DNA from: Micromonospora thermarum
Lineage (GTDB): Bacteria > Actinomycetota > Actinomycetes > Mycobacteriales > Micromonosporaceae
Direction: 5' to 3'
Length of the DNA stretch: 64,000 bases
NCBI RefSeq assembly: GCF_012034245.1
Contig: NZ_JAATEO010000008.1
Coordinates: 1 to 64,000, forward strand
Shown here in pieces: positions 49,669 to 58,303 of this stretch. Within the stretch, counting starts at the first letter, position 1. Each line of letters starts with the position of its first letter. A model generated the notes under the pieces. That model did not search any database. It saw only the letters and a program-made list of their open reading frames with translations, and had not been told where the DNA came from. The position numbers and the translations under genes were made by a program.

Positions 49669-50388
49669 TTGCGATTCGGGCTCGTTGCGCAGGACGTGGG
49701 GGTTGCACTGAGAGACGCGCGGCGTTCGGTCACCAGCTGGTGCCGGCGCCACACCATCGGCGGTGACGGGGCGGTGGCGGCCGTCCGTCGCGGACAGCGG
49801 CAGGGCGAGCCGGGAATGCTCAGCCGCGAACAGGAACTCGAACTGATCGACACGCTGCGGGGCAGCTACCCCGACGCGTTTGGCCTGGACGAGGAGCTCT
49901 GGACGCGACAGAGCCTGCACACCCTCATCCAGAGCCGGTTCGAGCTGCCGCTGGACGCGGGGGCGGTCGGGGCGTACCTGCGGGCCTGGGGGTTGGGTCC
50001 GCGGGAACCCCGCGAGCGCGCCTGCGGGCTCTGTGTGGGCGCCGTCGAGCGGTGGGTACGCACCGAGTACCCCGCCATCACCCGGGCCGCCCAGGAGCAC
50101 CTCGCCGAGGTGTACTGGCTCGGGCGGGTGCGGCTGCGGGGCACCATGCCGGCCGCCGACGTGGTCTCCGCCGTCTCGTCCCGTGGCCGCGTCCGCTTCA
50201 TGATCACCACGCCGTCGGTGGACCCGCCGCTGCCGCGGGACTTCGTGCTCCGGCTGAGCGGCGATGAGCAGCGCACCGTGCACCTGATCGTGGACGGCTC
50301 CTGGCCCCGCAACGAGTGGCCCCGCCGACTGCCCCGCCGGATCGTGCTGCACCCGCTGCCGAGCTGCGGCCGGGCCGTCGCCGCCTGA
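49669..50388 (+). CDS. Winged-helix protein of IS630-transposase N-terminal type
   Basis: A 239-residue protein (shorter if GTG 49696 is used). Residues about 60-115 form a helix-turn-helix of the kind found at the N-terminus of IS630-family transposases: LWTRQSLHTLIQSRFEL, then VGAYLRAWGLGPREPRERA. The catalytic DDE domain is absent; the C-terminal 100 residues are unlike it. So it is more likely a domesticated DNA-binding regulator than an IS remnant. TATCGT at 49657-49662 and the palindrome GAGAAGTTTCTC at 49639-49650 lie directly in front, a possible promoter and operator. Confidence 0.65.
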   Translation: MRFGLVAQDVGVALRDARRSVTSWCRRHTIGGDGAVAAVRRGQRQGEPGMLSREQELELIDTLRGSYPDAFGLDEELWTRQSLHTLIQSRFELPLDAGAVGAYLRAWGLGPREPRERACGLCVGAVERWVRTEYPAITRAAQEHLAEVYWLGRVRLRGTMPAADVVSAVSSRGRVRFMITTPSVDPPLPRDFVLRLSGDEQRTVHLIVDGSWPRNEWPRRLPRRIVLHPLPSCGRAVAA

Positions 50389-50414
50389 GCCCACCGCGAG
50401 TACGCGGCGCTCGC

Positions 50415-50486
50415 CCTTTGCTCTGCTTCAACCGACGCACTGAAATCCGACTCGGACCGTTGCGCGGGTTGACGCAGCGCAAATGG
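50415..50486. repeat. Dispersed long palindrome, CTCTGCTTCAACC family, copy 2
   Basis: The left arm (50415-50433) is identical over 19 bases to that at 34144-34162. The right arm (50467-50486) has a few changes (GGTTGACGCAGCGCAAATGG), so this hairpin is decaying. The loops of the two copies also resemble each other (ACGC, GAAA, GTTGCG in the same order). Confidence 0.75.
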
Positions 50487-50522
50487 GACGTGTGAATGCG
50501 TCCGCCCCCACGCGCCGAGGCG

Positions 50523-50583
50523 GTTGATCAAGAGGTTTTGGCATCGGAAAAGCGCTCCCCCTGGCCGAAACCTCTTGATCGAC
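50523..50583. repeat. Dispersed palindrome, GATCAAGAGGTTT family, copy 1
   Basis: GTTGATCAAGAGGTTTTGG (50523-50541) pairs with CCGAAACCTCTTGATCGAC (50565-50583) at 17 of 19 positions, around 23 bases. A second copy with the same core lies at 59265-59324. It stands upstream of the tRNA gene. No gene is seen between 50389 and 50687. Confidence 0.75.
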
Positions 50584-50687
50584 ACGAGTGGGGGCCCGGG
50601 AGGGAGAGACCCGGCGACACGGAGTCGATCTCCGGATACCGATTCGGCGATCGCGGGTGGAGTTTGCTAGTCTTCTCCAGTCGCTGA

Positions 50688-50762
50688 GCCCCCGTAGCTC
50701 AGGGGATAGAGCACCGCCCTCCGGAGGCGGGGGCGCAGGTTCGAATCCTGCCGGGGGCACCA
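50688..50762 (+). tRNA. tRNA-Arg (anticodon CCG), CCA encoded
   Basis: The complete cloverleaf can be folded: acceptor GCCCCCG with CGGGGGC, D arm GCTC-AGGGGATA-GAGC, anticodon arm CCGCC-CTCCGGA-GGCGG with anticodon CCG, a four-base variable loop and T arm GCAGG-TTCGAAT-CCTGC. Discriminator A and a genomic CCA follow. It decodes CGG, a common codon in this genome. Confidence 0.96.
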
Positions 50763-50773
50763 GACAGACCGAG

Positions 50774-50801
50774 AAGCCCGGGCCACCCGCCCGGGTTTTT
50801 T
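50774..50801 (+). terminator. Intrinsic terminator after tRNA-Arg
   Basis: CCCGGG at 50777-50782 pairs with CCCGGG at 50790-50795, the stem is lengthened by flanking A-T and G-T pairs, and six T residues follow (50796-50801). It is one of few classical T-tailed terminators in the window. Confidence 0.85.
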
Positions 50802-50847
50802 CATGTCCGGGGACCGTACGGTGGCCGGACGAGGCTGTCCGCGTACC

Positions 50848-51807
50848 TCAGTCGGCGGCGCGGCGGGCGCGGGCCCGGCGCTTCCCCTCGTGCATGGCCT
50901 GGACGCGGGCGACGGGGATCGTGTGGCCCTCGGCGACGAGGTCGTCCGGGAGCTTCTGCGGCGCGGGCATCGCGTCCGCCCACGGGTCCCGCCCGGCCAG
51001 CAGCGCGGGCGCGGTCCCGATGGTGAAGTCGGCCGGCGTGACCGACGGCAGGTCGTCCCAGGAGACCGGGAACGAGACCGGCACGCCGGGCCGCAGCCGG
51101 GGACTGTAGGCGGCGACCACCGTCGCGCCGCCCGCCCGGGTGGAGTCGATGAAGACCTTCCCGCCCCGGTCCTCCCGGATGAAGGCGGTCGTCGCGAGGT
51201 CCGGGTTGAGGCGGGCGGCGCGGGCGGCGAGCGCCCGGGTGGCGGCGGCCATGTCCTCGGCCGTGGCGTCGCCCGCGACCGGGACGAACACGTGCACCCC
51301 CTTCGCCCCGCTGGTCTTCACCGCGCCCGACAGACCCGCGTCGGCGAGCGCGCGGCGGACCAGCAGGGCGGCGGCCACCGCCACGTCGAACGGCGCGCCC
51401 TCCGGCGGATCGAGGTCGAGCACGAGATGCGTCGGGCGGTGCAGGTCGGCGACCGTGGCGAGGGTCGGGTGGTACTCCACCGCGCGCTGGTTGGCGAACC
51501 AGAGCAGGGTGCGCCGGTCGTCGCAGAGGGCGTACGAGACCTCCCGGTGCGAGGCCTCGGCCCACACGCCGGTGCGGCGGACCCAGTCCGGCGTGTACTT
51601 CGGCAGGTTCTTCTGCATGAACGGCGGTTGACCGGGGCGCACCCGGACCACCGACAGCGGCCGGTCCCGCAGGTGGGGCACGATCCGCTCGCTCACCGTG
51701 TCGAGGTAGTCGACCAGGTCCCGCTTGGTCGCACCGGCACCGTCGAACAGCGGCTGGTCCAGGTTGGTCAGCGCGACCCCGTCCCGGGTCTCCTCGGCCC
51801 CTGCCAT
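50848..51807 (-). CDS. Stand-alone LigD-type polymerase/primase domain protein
   Basis: A 319-residue archaeo-eukaryotic primase-like polymerase, as found in the NHEJ protein LigD. The metal-binding DLDPPEG (about residues 130-136), SGAKGVHVFVPV and the RPLSVVRVRPG and FMQKNLPKYTPDWV stretches mark the family. The ligase and phosphoesterase domains are absent, and no Ku gene is in the window. It may fill gaps with ribonucleotides during break repair, or serve other repair. ATG 51807 (MAGAEETRDG) begins the homology; the frame upstream runs into the neighbouring MFS gene. Confidence 0.88.
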   Translation of the reverse strand: MAGAEETRDGVALTNLDQPLFDGAGATKRDLVDYLDTVSERIVPHLRDRPLSVVRVRPGQPPFMQKNLPKYTPDWVRRTGVWAEASHREVSYALCDDRRTLLWFANQRAVEYHPTLATVADLHRPTHLVLDLDPPEGAPFDVAVAAALLVRRALADAGLSGAVKTSGAKGVHVFVPVAGDATAEDMAAATRALAARAARLNPDLATTAFIREDRGGKVFIDSTRAGGATVVAAYSPRLRPGVPVSFPVSWDDLPSVTPADFTIGTAPALLAGRDPWADAMPAPQKLPDDLVAEGHTIPVARVQAMHEGKRRARARRAAD

Positions 51808-51892
51808 CCGATCACCCTGCCGGCCGCCGCGCCGGCGGTCAACCGGACACGGCGAACGGTCCCGGCCGGCCCGGACGGCGGCGAGCAGCCCG

Positions 51893-53353
51893 TCACGCCA
51901 CACAGCGCACGGGCTCGGCCGGGACGCCGGCGGCGGCCGGGGCGGGCACCGGCCGCCGCCGGCCCAGCGTGACCAGGGCCACCAGCAGGGCGGCGGCGAC
52001 CAGGGCGGCGGCCACGGCGAAGGCGGCCCGGTACCCGGCGGCGAGGGCGCCGGTCGCGGCCTCGCCCGCCTCGCGGACCGCGTCGGTGCGGCTCGCGGCC
52101 AGGGTGGCGAGCACGGCCAGCCCGAGCGCGCCGCCGACCTGCTGGGTCGTGTTGACCAGTCCGGACGCCAGGCCGGCGTCAGCCGGGTCGGCGCCCGCCA
52201 TCGCCAGGGTGGTGACGGCCGGCAGGATCAGCCCACCGGCGACGCCGAACACCAGCACGGCCGGCAGCACGTCGACCGGGTAGCTGCCGTCGGCCGGGAG
52301 CCGGGCGAGGAGCAGGAAGCCGACCACGGCGGGGCCGAGCCCGGTGACCAGCACCGGCCGGGCGCCGTACCGCGCGGCCAGCCGGCCGGCGAGACCGAGG
52401 GAGACCACCGCGATCACCACCGGAGTGGGCAGGAACGCGAGCCCGGCGCCGGTCGCGTCGAGGCCGAGCAGCAGTTGGAGCGCCAGCGCGAGCAGGAACT
52501 GGAACCCGAAGAGGGCGGCGACCGCGAGGAACTGCACGACGTTGGCGGCGACCAGGTCCGGGGTGCGCAGCACCCGGGGCGGCAGCAGCGGGGTCGCGGC
52601 GACGCGCTGCCGACGGACGAACGCGGCGAGCAGCACGGTGGCGAGCAGGGCGGCGCCGGCCGTGCGTACGGAGGCCCAGCCGTGCTCGCCGACACCGACG
52701 ATGGCCAGCACGGTCACCATCAGCCCGGACGTCGCCAGCGCCGCGCCGGGGACGTCCAGGCCGGCGCGCAGGCCGGCGCCCCGGTCAGGAGCGACCACGC
52801 GGAGGGCGGCGAGCAGCACCGCCAGCCCGATCGGCACGTTGACCAGGAAGATGGCCGGCCAGCCGGCGATCCCGGTGAGCACCCCGCCGGCCAGCATGCC
52901 GATCGACGCGCCGGCTGCCCCGGTGAAGCTGAAGACGGCGATGGCCCGGGTCCGGCCGGCGGGCTCGGGGTAGAGCCGGACGATCATGCCGAGGCTGACC
53001 GCGGTGGCCGACGCCCCGCCGGCACCCTGGAGGAAGCGGGCGGAGACCAGGACGGCCGGCGTGGCCGCCACGGCGCACAGCAGCGACGCCACGGTGAACA
53101 GGGCGACGCCGGCCAGGAACACGCGCCGGCGCCCGAGCAGGTCACCGAGGCGCCCGGCGAGCAGGAGCAGCCCGCCGAAGGCGACGAGGTAGGCGTTGAC
53201 CACCCAGGCCAGCCCGGCGGCGGAGAAGCCGAGGTCCCGCTGGATCGCCGGGAGCGCGACCGCGACGACGCTGCCGTCGAGAATGACCATGAGGCTGGCG
53301 GTGCACAACACCAGCAGCGCCAGCCGGCGGGACGGTGCGGTACGGGTCGGCAT
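51893..53353 (-). CDS. MFS drug exporter, DHA2 (EmrB/QacA) type
   Basis: A 486-residue protein with 14 predicted spans. Span 1 has the DHA2 motif LMVILDGSVVAVALPAIQRDLG, followed by WVVNAYLVAFGG and motif A GRLGDLLGRRRVF; the motif C-type region is GAAGASIGMLAGGVL. ATG 53353 is preceded by AGGAGGGG, so it is preferred over a start 14 codons upstream. It is divergent from the HxlR regulator, with which it shares an 81-base region. Confidence 0.9.
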   Translation of the reverse strand: MPTRTAPSRRLALLVLCTASLMVILDGSVVAVALPAIQRDLGFSAAGLAWVVNAYLVAFGGLLLLAGRLGDLLGRRRVFLAGVALFTVASLLCAVAATPAVLVSARFLQGAGGASATAVSLGMIVRLYPEPAGRTRAIAVFSFTGAAGASIGMLAGGVLTGIAGWPAIFLVNVPIGLAVLLAALRVVAPDRGAGLRAGLDVPGAALATSGLMVTVLAIVGVGEHGWASVRTAGAALLATVLLAAFVRRQRVAATPLLPPRVLRTPDLVAANVVQFLAVAALFGFQFLLALALQLLLGLDATGAGLAFLPTPVVIAVVSLGLAGRLAARYGARPVLVTGLGPAVVGFLLLARLPADGSYPVDVLPAVLVFGVAGGLILPAVTTLAMAGADPADAGLASGLVNTTQQVGGALGLAVLATLAASRTDAVREAGEAATGALAAGYRAAFAVAAALVAAALLVALVTLGRRRPVPAPAAAGVPAEPVRCVA

Positions 53354-53364
53354 GGGAGAGCCCC

Positions 53365-53407
53365 TCCTAGGTGCATGGTTTGTTACCGAGACCATCCTCT
53401 GTGACCA
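53365..53407. promoter_or_regulatory. Divergent promoter/operator between the MFS exporter and HxlR genes
   Basis: On the minus strand TGGTCA (plus 53402-53407) and TAACAA (plus 53380-53385) are 16 bases apart and can serve as -35 and -10 of the exporter. The imperfect palindrome ATGGT...ACCAT at 53375-53395 covers the -10 box and is a candidate HxlR site. Confidence 0.5.
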
Positions 53408-53434
53408 TGAGGCCGAGCGTAAGGAGGCACTTTC

Positions 53435-53875
53435 ATGTCCCAGGGGAACAGCGATGTGCCCATGACCGGCTGCGACAGCACGGTCGGCCCCTTCTCACCC
53501 GGCCAGGCGAAGGCCTGCACGGTCCGCGAGGTGCTCGACCGCGTGGGCGGCAAGTGGAGCATCGGCATCCTGGTCGCGGCGTCTCGTGGCCCGGTCCGCT
53601 TCACCGAGTTGGAACGCTGCGTCGAGGGCATCAGCCGCCGCATGCTCACGCTGACCCTGCGCAACCTGGAACGGGACGGCCTGCTGCGGCGGACGGTCTA
53701 TCCGACCGTCCCGCCGAAGGTCGAGTACACCGCCACCCCGATCGCCCTGGAGCTGTACGAGTCGCTGGTCGCCCTCACCGAGTGGGCGGACCGGCACCGC
53801 GTTGCCATCGCCGCCGCCCGGGCCGCGTACGACCGGGAGCACGGCCGTGTGGCGAACGCCATCGAATCGGTCTGA
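53435..53875 (+). CDS. HxlR-family transcription regulator
   Basis: A 146-residue winged-helix protein. The Cys ahead of the helix ([25 protein letters not shown]), [29 protein letters not shown] and [22 protein letters not shown] form the HxlR signature. Some members sense electrophiles or redox state through that Cys. AAGGAGG precedes the ATG. It probably controls the divergent exporter and itself. Its stop codon lies in the first TetR-type palindrome of the next gene. Confidence 0.9.
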   Translation: MSQGNSDVPMTGCDSTVGPFSPGQAKACTVREVLDRVGGKWSIGILVAASRGPVRFTELERCVEGISRRMLTLTLRNLERDGLLRRTVYPTVPPKVEYTATPIALELYESLVALTEWADRHRVAIAAARAAYDREHGRVANAIESV

Positions 53876-53906
53876 CCGATCGGTCAGCACCTGACCGATC
53901 GGTCAG
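53872..53906. promoter_or_regulatory. Tandem perfect TetR-type operators
   Basis: CTGACCGATCGGTCAG occurs twice, at 53872-53887 and 53891-53906, each perfectly palindromic and 19 bases apart centre to centre. They lie 29 bases before the tetR ATG, and the first includes the HxlR stop codon. The arrangement suggests autoregulation by the TetR protein, with two dimers binding side by side. Confidence 0.85.
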
Positions 53907-53934
53907 GCATGCTGGTCGGGGAGGTGGGACCGGC

Positions 53935-54483
53935 ATGGCACGGGTGGTACCGGAGACGCGGGACGAGATCCTCGCGGCCGCGGCACGGCGCTTCGCGACG
54001 ACCGGCTACCGGGGCACGTCGTTGCAGGACATCGCCCGCGACGTGGGCTGTTCCAAGGCGGCGGTGCTCTACCACTTCGCCAACAAGGAGGCCATCCTCA
54101 CCGCGCTGATGGCCCCGGCGATCACGGTCCTGCACGCCCTGGACGGCCGGATCGTCGCCGCCGGCGGGCCGGCCGACGCGCAGCGGGTCGCGGCGGAGGG
54201 CTTCGTCGACCTGGCGGTCCGGTTCCGGCGGGAGATCGCGCTGCTGCGCGGCGAGTTCCCGGAACTGCTCCAGCAACCCGCCTTCGCACACATCCAGGCC
54301 ATCTCCGAACGGCTCATCGGCGCGTTCGCCGGACACTCCGACCGCCCGTCGGCGCGGATCGCCGCGCTGGTGGTGCTCGCCGGCATCGCCGAGACGTGCG
54401 GGGAGTTCGTCGACGTGCCCGACGAGGAGCTTCGCCCGGCGCTGCTGGCGCTGGTCCGGCGGGCGCTCGAACCCGCCGGCTGA
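53935..54483 (+). CDS. TetR-family repressor
   Basis: A 182-residue protein. The N-terminal HTH domain reads [47 protein letters not shown]; the rest is an all-helical ligand domain. ATG 53935 follows GGGGAGGTGGG and starts the HTH domain. Downstream the MMPL exporter starts 32 bases after its stop, so the pair forms an operon, most likely repressed through the two palindromes upstream. Confidence 0.92.
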   Translation: MARVVPETRDEILAAAARRFATTGYRGTSLQDIARDVGCSKAAVLYHFANKEAILTALMAPAITVLHALDGRIVAAGGPADAQRVAAEGFVDLAVRFRREIALLRGEFPELLQQPAFAHIQAISERLIGAFAGHSDRPSARIAALVVLAGIAETCGEFVDVPDEELRPALLALVRRALEPAG

Positions 54484-54515
54484 CCCATCCATCCACGACG
54501 GAGGACACCGAACCC

Positions 54516-56726
54516 ATGGCGACCCTGCTCTACCGGCTCGGCCGGGGCTCGATGCGCCGGCGGCGACTCGTCGCCGCGATCTGGCTCGTCGTACTCGTCG
54601 GCCTCGGCCTCGCCGCCGCGACCCTGCGCGGCCCGACGGCGAGCAACTTCACGATGCCCGGCACCGAGTCGCAGCGCGCCCAGGACCTGCTCGCCGAGCA
54701 GTTCCCGGCGGCCAGCGGCGCGACCGGCACCATCGCCGTCAAGGCACCGGCGCCCGGTCAGCTCGGCACGCCGCAGGGCCAGGCGGTGGTCAAGGAGCTG
54801 ACCCAGGAGGCCGCGACGTTGCCCGGCGTGGTCGGCGCCGTGGATCCCTTCACGGTGCGGGCCCTCTCCCCCGACGGCCGGTACGCGCTGATCCAGGTCC
54901 AGTTCGCCGAGGGCGCCGACACGGTGACCGACGCGCAGCGGGAGGCGTACGAGAAGGTCGGCGCGGCGGCCGAGGCCCAGGGCTGGCAGGTGGCCCCCGG
55001 CGGTGAGGTGCTCAACACCGAGCCGGAGGTCGGCTCGACCGAGGCCCTCGGCGTGGCCATCGCGGCGATCGTCCTGGTGGTCACGTTCGGGTCGCTGGTG
55101 GCCGCGGGGATGACCATGCTCAACGCGCTGATCGGCGTGGGCGTCGGCATGGCCAGCCTGTACGCGCTCAGCGACGTCGTGGAGCTCACCAGCACCGCGC
55201 CGCTCCTCGCCCTGATGCTCGGCCTGGCGGTCGGCATCGACTACTCGCTCTTCATCACCTCCCGCTACCGGCAGAACCTGCTCGACGGGCTGCCCCGGGA
55301 CGAGGCGGTCGGCCGGGCGGTCGGCACCGCCGGCTCGGCCGTTCTCTTCGCCGGCGCCACCGTGGTGATCGCGCTGGCCGGCCTGGCGGTGGTGAACATC
55401 CCGTTCCTCACGGTCATGGGTCTCGCCGCCGCCGGCACCGTCACCGTCGCCGTGCTGGTCGCTCTCACGCTCCAGCCGGCGCTGCTCGGCTTCGCCGGCC
55501 GGCGGGTGCTGCCCCGCAAGCTCCGCGCCGCCACCACGGTGACCGACACGGACGCCACCACCGAGGCCACCGACGCGGACGGCACCACCACCGAGGACCG
55601 GTCCGCCTTCGGGTTCCGGTGGGCCCGCCTGGTGACCCGGTTCCGGCTGCCCGTCATCCTGGTCGGCCTGGTCGGGCTCGGCGTGCTCGCGCTGCCCACG
55701 CCCGACATGCGGCTGGCCCTCCCCGACCCCGGCACCGCGCCGGCGGGATCGCCGGCCCGGGTCTCCAACGACCTGATCAGCGAGGGCTTCGGGCCGGGCT
55801 TCACCGGGCGACTGGCGGTCGTCGTCGCCGGCGACGACCAGCAGACCACGGCGGCGGCCGTACCGCAGGTCACCGCGCTGGTCCAGCGCACCGAGAACGT
55901 GCTCGCGGTGGCACCGCCGCAGTTCAGCCCCGACGGCCATACCGCGCTGCTGGGTGTGGTCCCGAAGACCGGGCCCACCGACCCGGCCACCGAGACCCTG
56001 GTGGACGACATCCGGGGCGCCGTCGACGGCATCCAGGGCGCCGACGTGCTGCTCACCGGCGTGACGGCGATCGGCATCGACGTCTCCGAGAAGCTCTCCG
56101 ACGCGCTGCCGGTCTACCTGCTGCTCGTGGTCGGGCTGTCGGTGCTGCTGCTGATGCTGGTGTTCCGCTCGCTGCTGCTGCCGGTCAAGGCCGCGCTGGG
56201 CTTCCTGCTCACCGTCGCCGCGACGTTCGGGCTCACCGTGGCGGTGTTCCAGCAGGGTCGCCTCGCCGACCTGGTCGGCCTGGACACGCCCGGCCCGCTG
56301 ATCAGCTTCCTGCCGGTCCTGCTCATCGGCATCCTGTTCGGCCTCGCCATGGACTACGAGGTCTTCCTGGTCTCCCGGATGCGGGAGGACTTCGTCCACG
56401 GTGACACCGCCCGGCAGGCCACCATCAACGGCATGGGGCACGGCGCCCGGGTGGTCACCGCCGCCGCGCTCATCATGATCGCGGTCTTCGGCGGCTTCGT
56501 CTTCATGGACGACCCGGTCATCAAGTCGATGGGCTTCGCGCTCGCGGTCGGTGTCGCCATCGACGCGTTCGTGGTCCGGATGACGATCGTGCCGGCGGTC
56601 ATGTCGCTGCTCGGCGACAAGGCCTGGTGGCTTCCGCGCTGGCTCGACCGGGCCCTGCCCAACGTCGACGTCGAGGGCGAGGGCCTGCGCAACCACCTGC
56701 GGGAGAAGGAGAGCACTCGCGTCTGA
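54516..56726 (+). CDS. MMPL-family RND exporter
   Basis: A 736-residue membrane protein with 12 spans in two halves. The MMPL/RND relay motifs GLAVGIDYSLFITSRYR (about residue 238) and GLAMDYEVFLVSRMREDF (about residue 610) are intact. The loop near 370-395 is Thr/Asp-rich. Such proteins export lipids, siderophores or drugs. ATG 54516 follows a GGAGGA site; a longer frame from 54396 overlaps tetR and lacks homology. A strong hairpin follows the stop. Confidence 0.92.
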   Translation: MATLLYRLGRGSMRRRRLVAAIWLVVLVGLGLAAATLRGPTASNFTMPGTESQRAQDLLAEQFPAASGATGTIAVKAPAPGQLGTPQGQAVVKELTQEAATLPGVVGAVDPFTVRALSPDGRYALIQVQFAEGADTVTDAQREAYEKVGAAAEAQGWQVAPGGEVLNTEPEVGSTEALGVAIAAIVLVVTFGSLVAAGMTMLNALIGVGVGMASLYALSDVVELTSTAPLLALMLGLAVGIDYSLFITSRYRQNLLDGLPRDEAVGRAVGTAGSAVLFAGATVVIALAGLAVVNIPFLTVMGLAAAGTVTVAVLVALTLQPALLGFAGRRVLPRKLRAATTVTDTDATTEATDADGTTTEDRSAFGFRWARLVTRFRLPVILVGLVGLGVLALPTPDMRLALPDPGTAPAGSPARVSNDLISEGFGPGFTGRLAVVVAGDDQQTTAAAVPQVTALVQRTENVLAVAPPQFSPDGHTALLGVVPKTGPTDPATETLVDDIRGAVDGIQGADVLLTGVTAIGIDVSEKLSDALPVYLLLVVGLSVLLLMLVFRSLLLPVKAALGFLLTVAATFGLTVAVFQQGRLADLVGLDTPGPLISFLPVLLIGILFGLAMDYEVFLVSRMREDFVHGDTARQATINGMGHGARVVTAAALIMIAVFGGFVFMDDPVIKSMGFALAVGVAIDAFVVRMTIVPAVMSLLGDKAWWLPRWLDRALPNVDVEGEGLRNHLREKESTRV

Positions 56727-56733
56727 GGTGCGG

Positions 56734-56770
56734 GGACGGGCCCCCTGCTCCGGGAGCAGGGGGCCCGTCC
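56734..56770. terminator. Bidirectional hairpin terminator
   Basis: GGACGGGCCCCCTGCTC and GAGCAGGGGGCCCGTCC are exact arms around CGG, between the convergent MMPL and esterase-family genes. Confidence 0.85.
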
Positions 56771-56776
56771 TGACAC

Positions 56777-58033
56777 TCAGACGCCCGCCGGGTACGTCTC
56801 CATCTCGCCGGGGGCCGACAGCGCGGGGAGCGGGTGCAGGGCCGTCGTCTCGTCGCACCAGATGAACGCGTCGTACCGCGCTCCCAGCCGGGTCGGCACG
56901 TAGTTGCCCCACGACTCGAACGACGGGTCGTACACCACGCCGATCGCCCGGTGGTCGAGGGCGTCGGTGACCCAGCCCGGCTGGTCGTCCCCGCCGAACA
57001 CCAGCACCGCCCGCTCGGGCATCAGCTCGTGCAGCCGCCGCTCGACCGATCCCTCGCGGGCCGGCGGCACGACCATCGCCTCCGCCGGCGAGCCCCAGCG
57101 CGGCGCGGCGATCACCGTGCCCCGGTAGCTGCCGAACCCGACCAGCACGACCGCGTCCCGGCCGTGCCGCTCCCGGCCCAGCTGGCCGATGTTGAGCATG
57201 CCGTCGGCGGCCATGTCGGTCGCCCGCGCGTCGCCGACGTGGGTGTTGTGCGCCCAGACGATCCCGCGCGACCCGGGGCCGTAGTGGTCGAGCAGCCGGT
57301 CGAGGGTGTCGGCCATGTGGATGTCCCGGACGTTCCACGACTCCGGCCCGCCCGCGACCATCGCCCGGTAGTACCGCTCCGCGCCGGCGACGACCTCCGC
57401 GTTCTGCCAGGCCGAGAAGGCGTCCGCGCCGTCCGCCGCGGCGTGTTCCCGGGTACGCGCCAGCAGCCGCACCACCTCGTCCTCGCACCGCGCCGAGACG
57501 AACCGGCTGGCCATGCCGTACTCCTCGACCCGCTTGCCGTACGGCTCGAAGCAGCGGTACGCGTCCTGCGCGGCCTCCAGCGACGCCGGGTCCTCCTCGC
57601 CCAGGTAGTCGAAGATCGCCTGCATCGACTCCCACAGGCTGTAGACGTCCAGGCCGTGGAAGCCGGCCCGCGCCGACTCGGGCCGCTCCACGTTCCACGC
57701 GCGCAGCCAGCGGCCGAAGCGCGCCACCTCGGCGTTCGCCCACATCCACGTGGGCCACCGCTCGAACCGTTCCAGGGCGGCCTGCGGCTCGGTGGCGCCG
57801 CCCGGGGCGGCGGTGACCGCCCTGCTGAAGCGGTCGCAGTCCGGCCAGTCCCCCTCCACCGCCACGAACGAGAAGCCGCACTCGGCGATCAGGCGCCGGG
57901 TGAGCTGTTCCCGCAGCCGGTAGTAGTCGTAGGTGCCGTGCGTCGCCTCCCCGATCATCACGATCCGGGCGTCCCGGACTCGCTCCAGTAACGGGTCGAA
58001 GTCGCTCGGCGCGCCGAGCCGCTGAACCAGCAT
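56777..58033 (-). CDS. Erythromycin esterase family protein
   Basis: A 418-residue protein of the Ere/succinoglycan-biosynthesis-like family. The catalytic-site residues are kept: Glu29 and His32 in GEATHGT, Glu60 in VAVEGDWPD, and a later AHNTHVGDA. True Ere enzymes open the macrolide lactone ring, but many family members have other or unknown substrates, so the name gives the fold rather than proven resistance. It lies 0.3 kb from a dead erm gene. Confidence 0.85.
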   Translation of the reverse strand: MLVQRLGAPSDFDPLLERVRDARIVMIGEATHGTYDYYRLREQLTRRLIAECGFSFVAVEGDWPDCDRFSRAVTAAPGGATEPQAALERFERWPTWMWANAEVARFGRWLRAWNVERPESARAGFHGLDVYSLWESMQAIFDYLGEEDPASLEAAQDAYRCFEPYGKRVEEYGMASRFVSARCEDEVVRLLARTREHAAADGADAFSAWQNAEVVAGAERYYRAMVAGGPESWNVRDIHMADTLDRLLDHYGPGSRGIVWAHNTHVGDARATDMAADGMLNIGQLGRERHGRDAVVLVGFGSYRGTVIAAPRWGSPAEAMVVPPAREGSVERRLHELMPERAVLVFGGDDQPGWVTDALDHRAIGVVYDPSFESWGNYVPTRLGARYDAFIWCDETTALHPLPALSAPGEMETYPAGV

Positions 58034-58102
58034 GGCGAGCGGCTACCCGGCGCGTCGGCGGGCAAACCGGTGTGTCGGCGCGCGGAGCGGGTAGGCGGCG
58101 CC

Positions 58103-58294
58103 ATGACCGTCACCGGGGTGCAGTTGCAGGAGTACCTGGCCGGGCTCGACTACCCGGTCTCCCGTGCGGACCTCGTCCGGTGGGGCCAGGAGAACGGGGT
58201 GAGCACGGAGATGCTCCAGATGCTGCGGGCGCTGCCGGCGGAGGACTTCGACTCCCCCGCCGAGCTGGCGGAGGCGTTGAACACGCTGGCGTAG
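58103..58294 (+). CDS. DUF2795 small protein
   Basis: A 63-residue protein with the DUF2795 pattern: VQLQEYLAGLDYPVSRADLVRWGQENG, then LQMLRALPAEDFDSPAELAEAL. It is a small helical fold of unknown function, common in actinobacteria and often found near stress genes. The ATG was chosen at the start of homology; the in-frame codons before it lack conservation. Confidence 0.8.
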   Translation: MTVTGVQLQEYLAGLDYPVSRADLVRWGQENGVSTEMLQMLRALPAEDFDSPAELAEALNTLA

Positions 58295-58303
58295 CCGTCG
58301 GCC

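Noticed and set aside
49669-50388. An insertion sequence around the IS630-type HTH gene
   Set aside because: No DDE catalytic domain, terminal inverted repeats or target duplication were found.
50688-50801. tRNA-Arg as a phage or ICE attachment site
   Set aside because: No integrase or repeated tRNA 3' end was seen in the window, although exporter genes follow.
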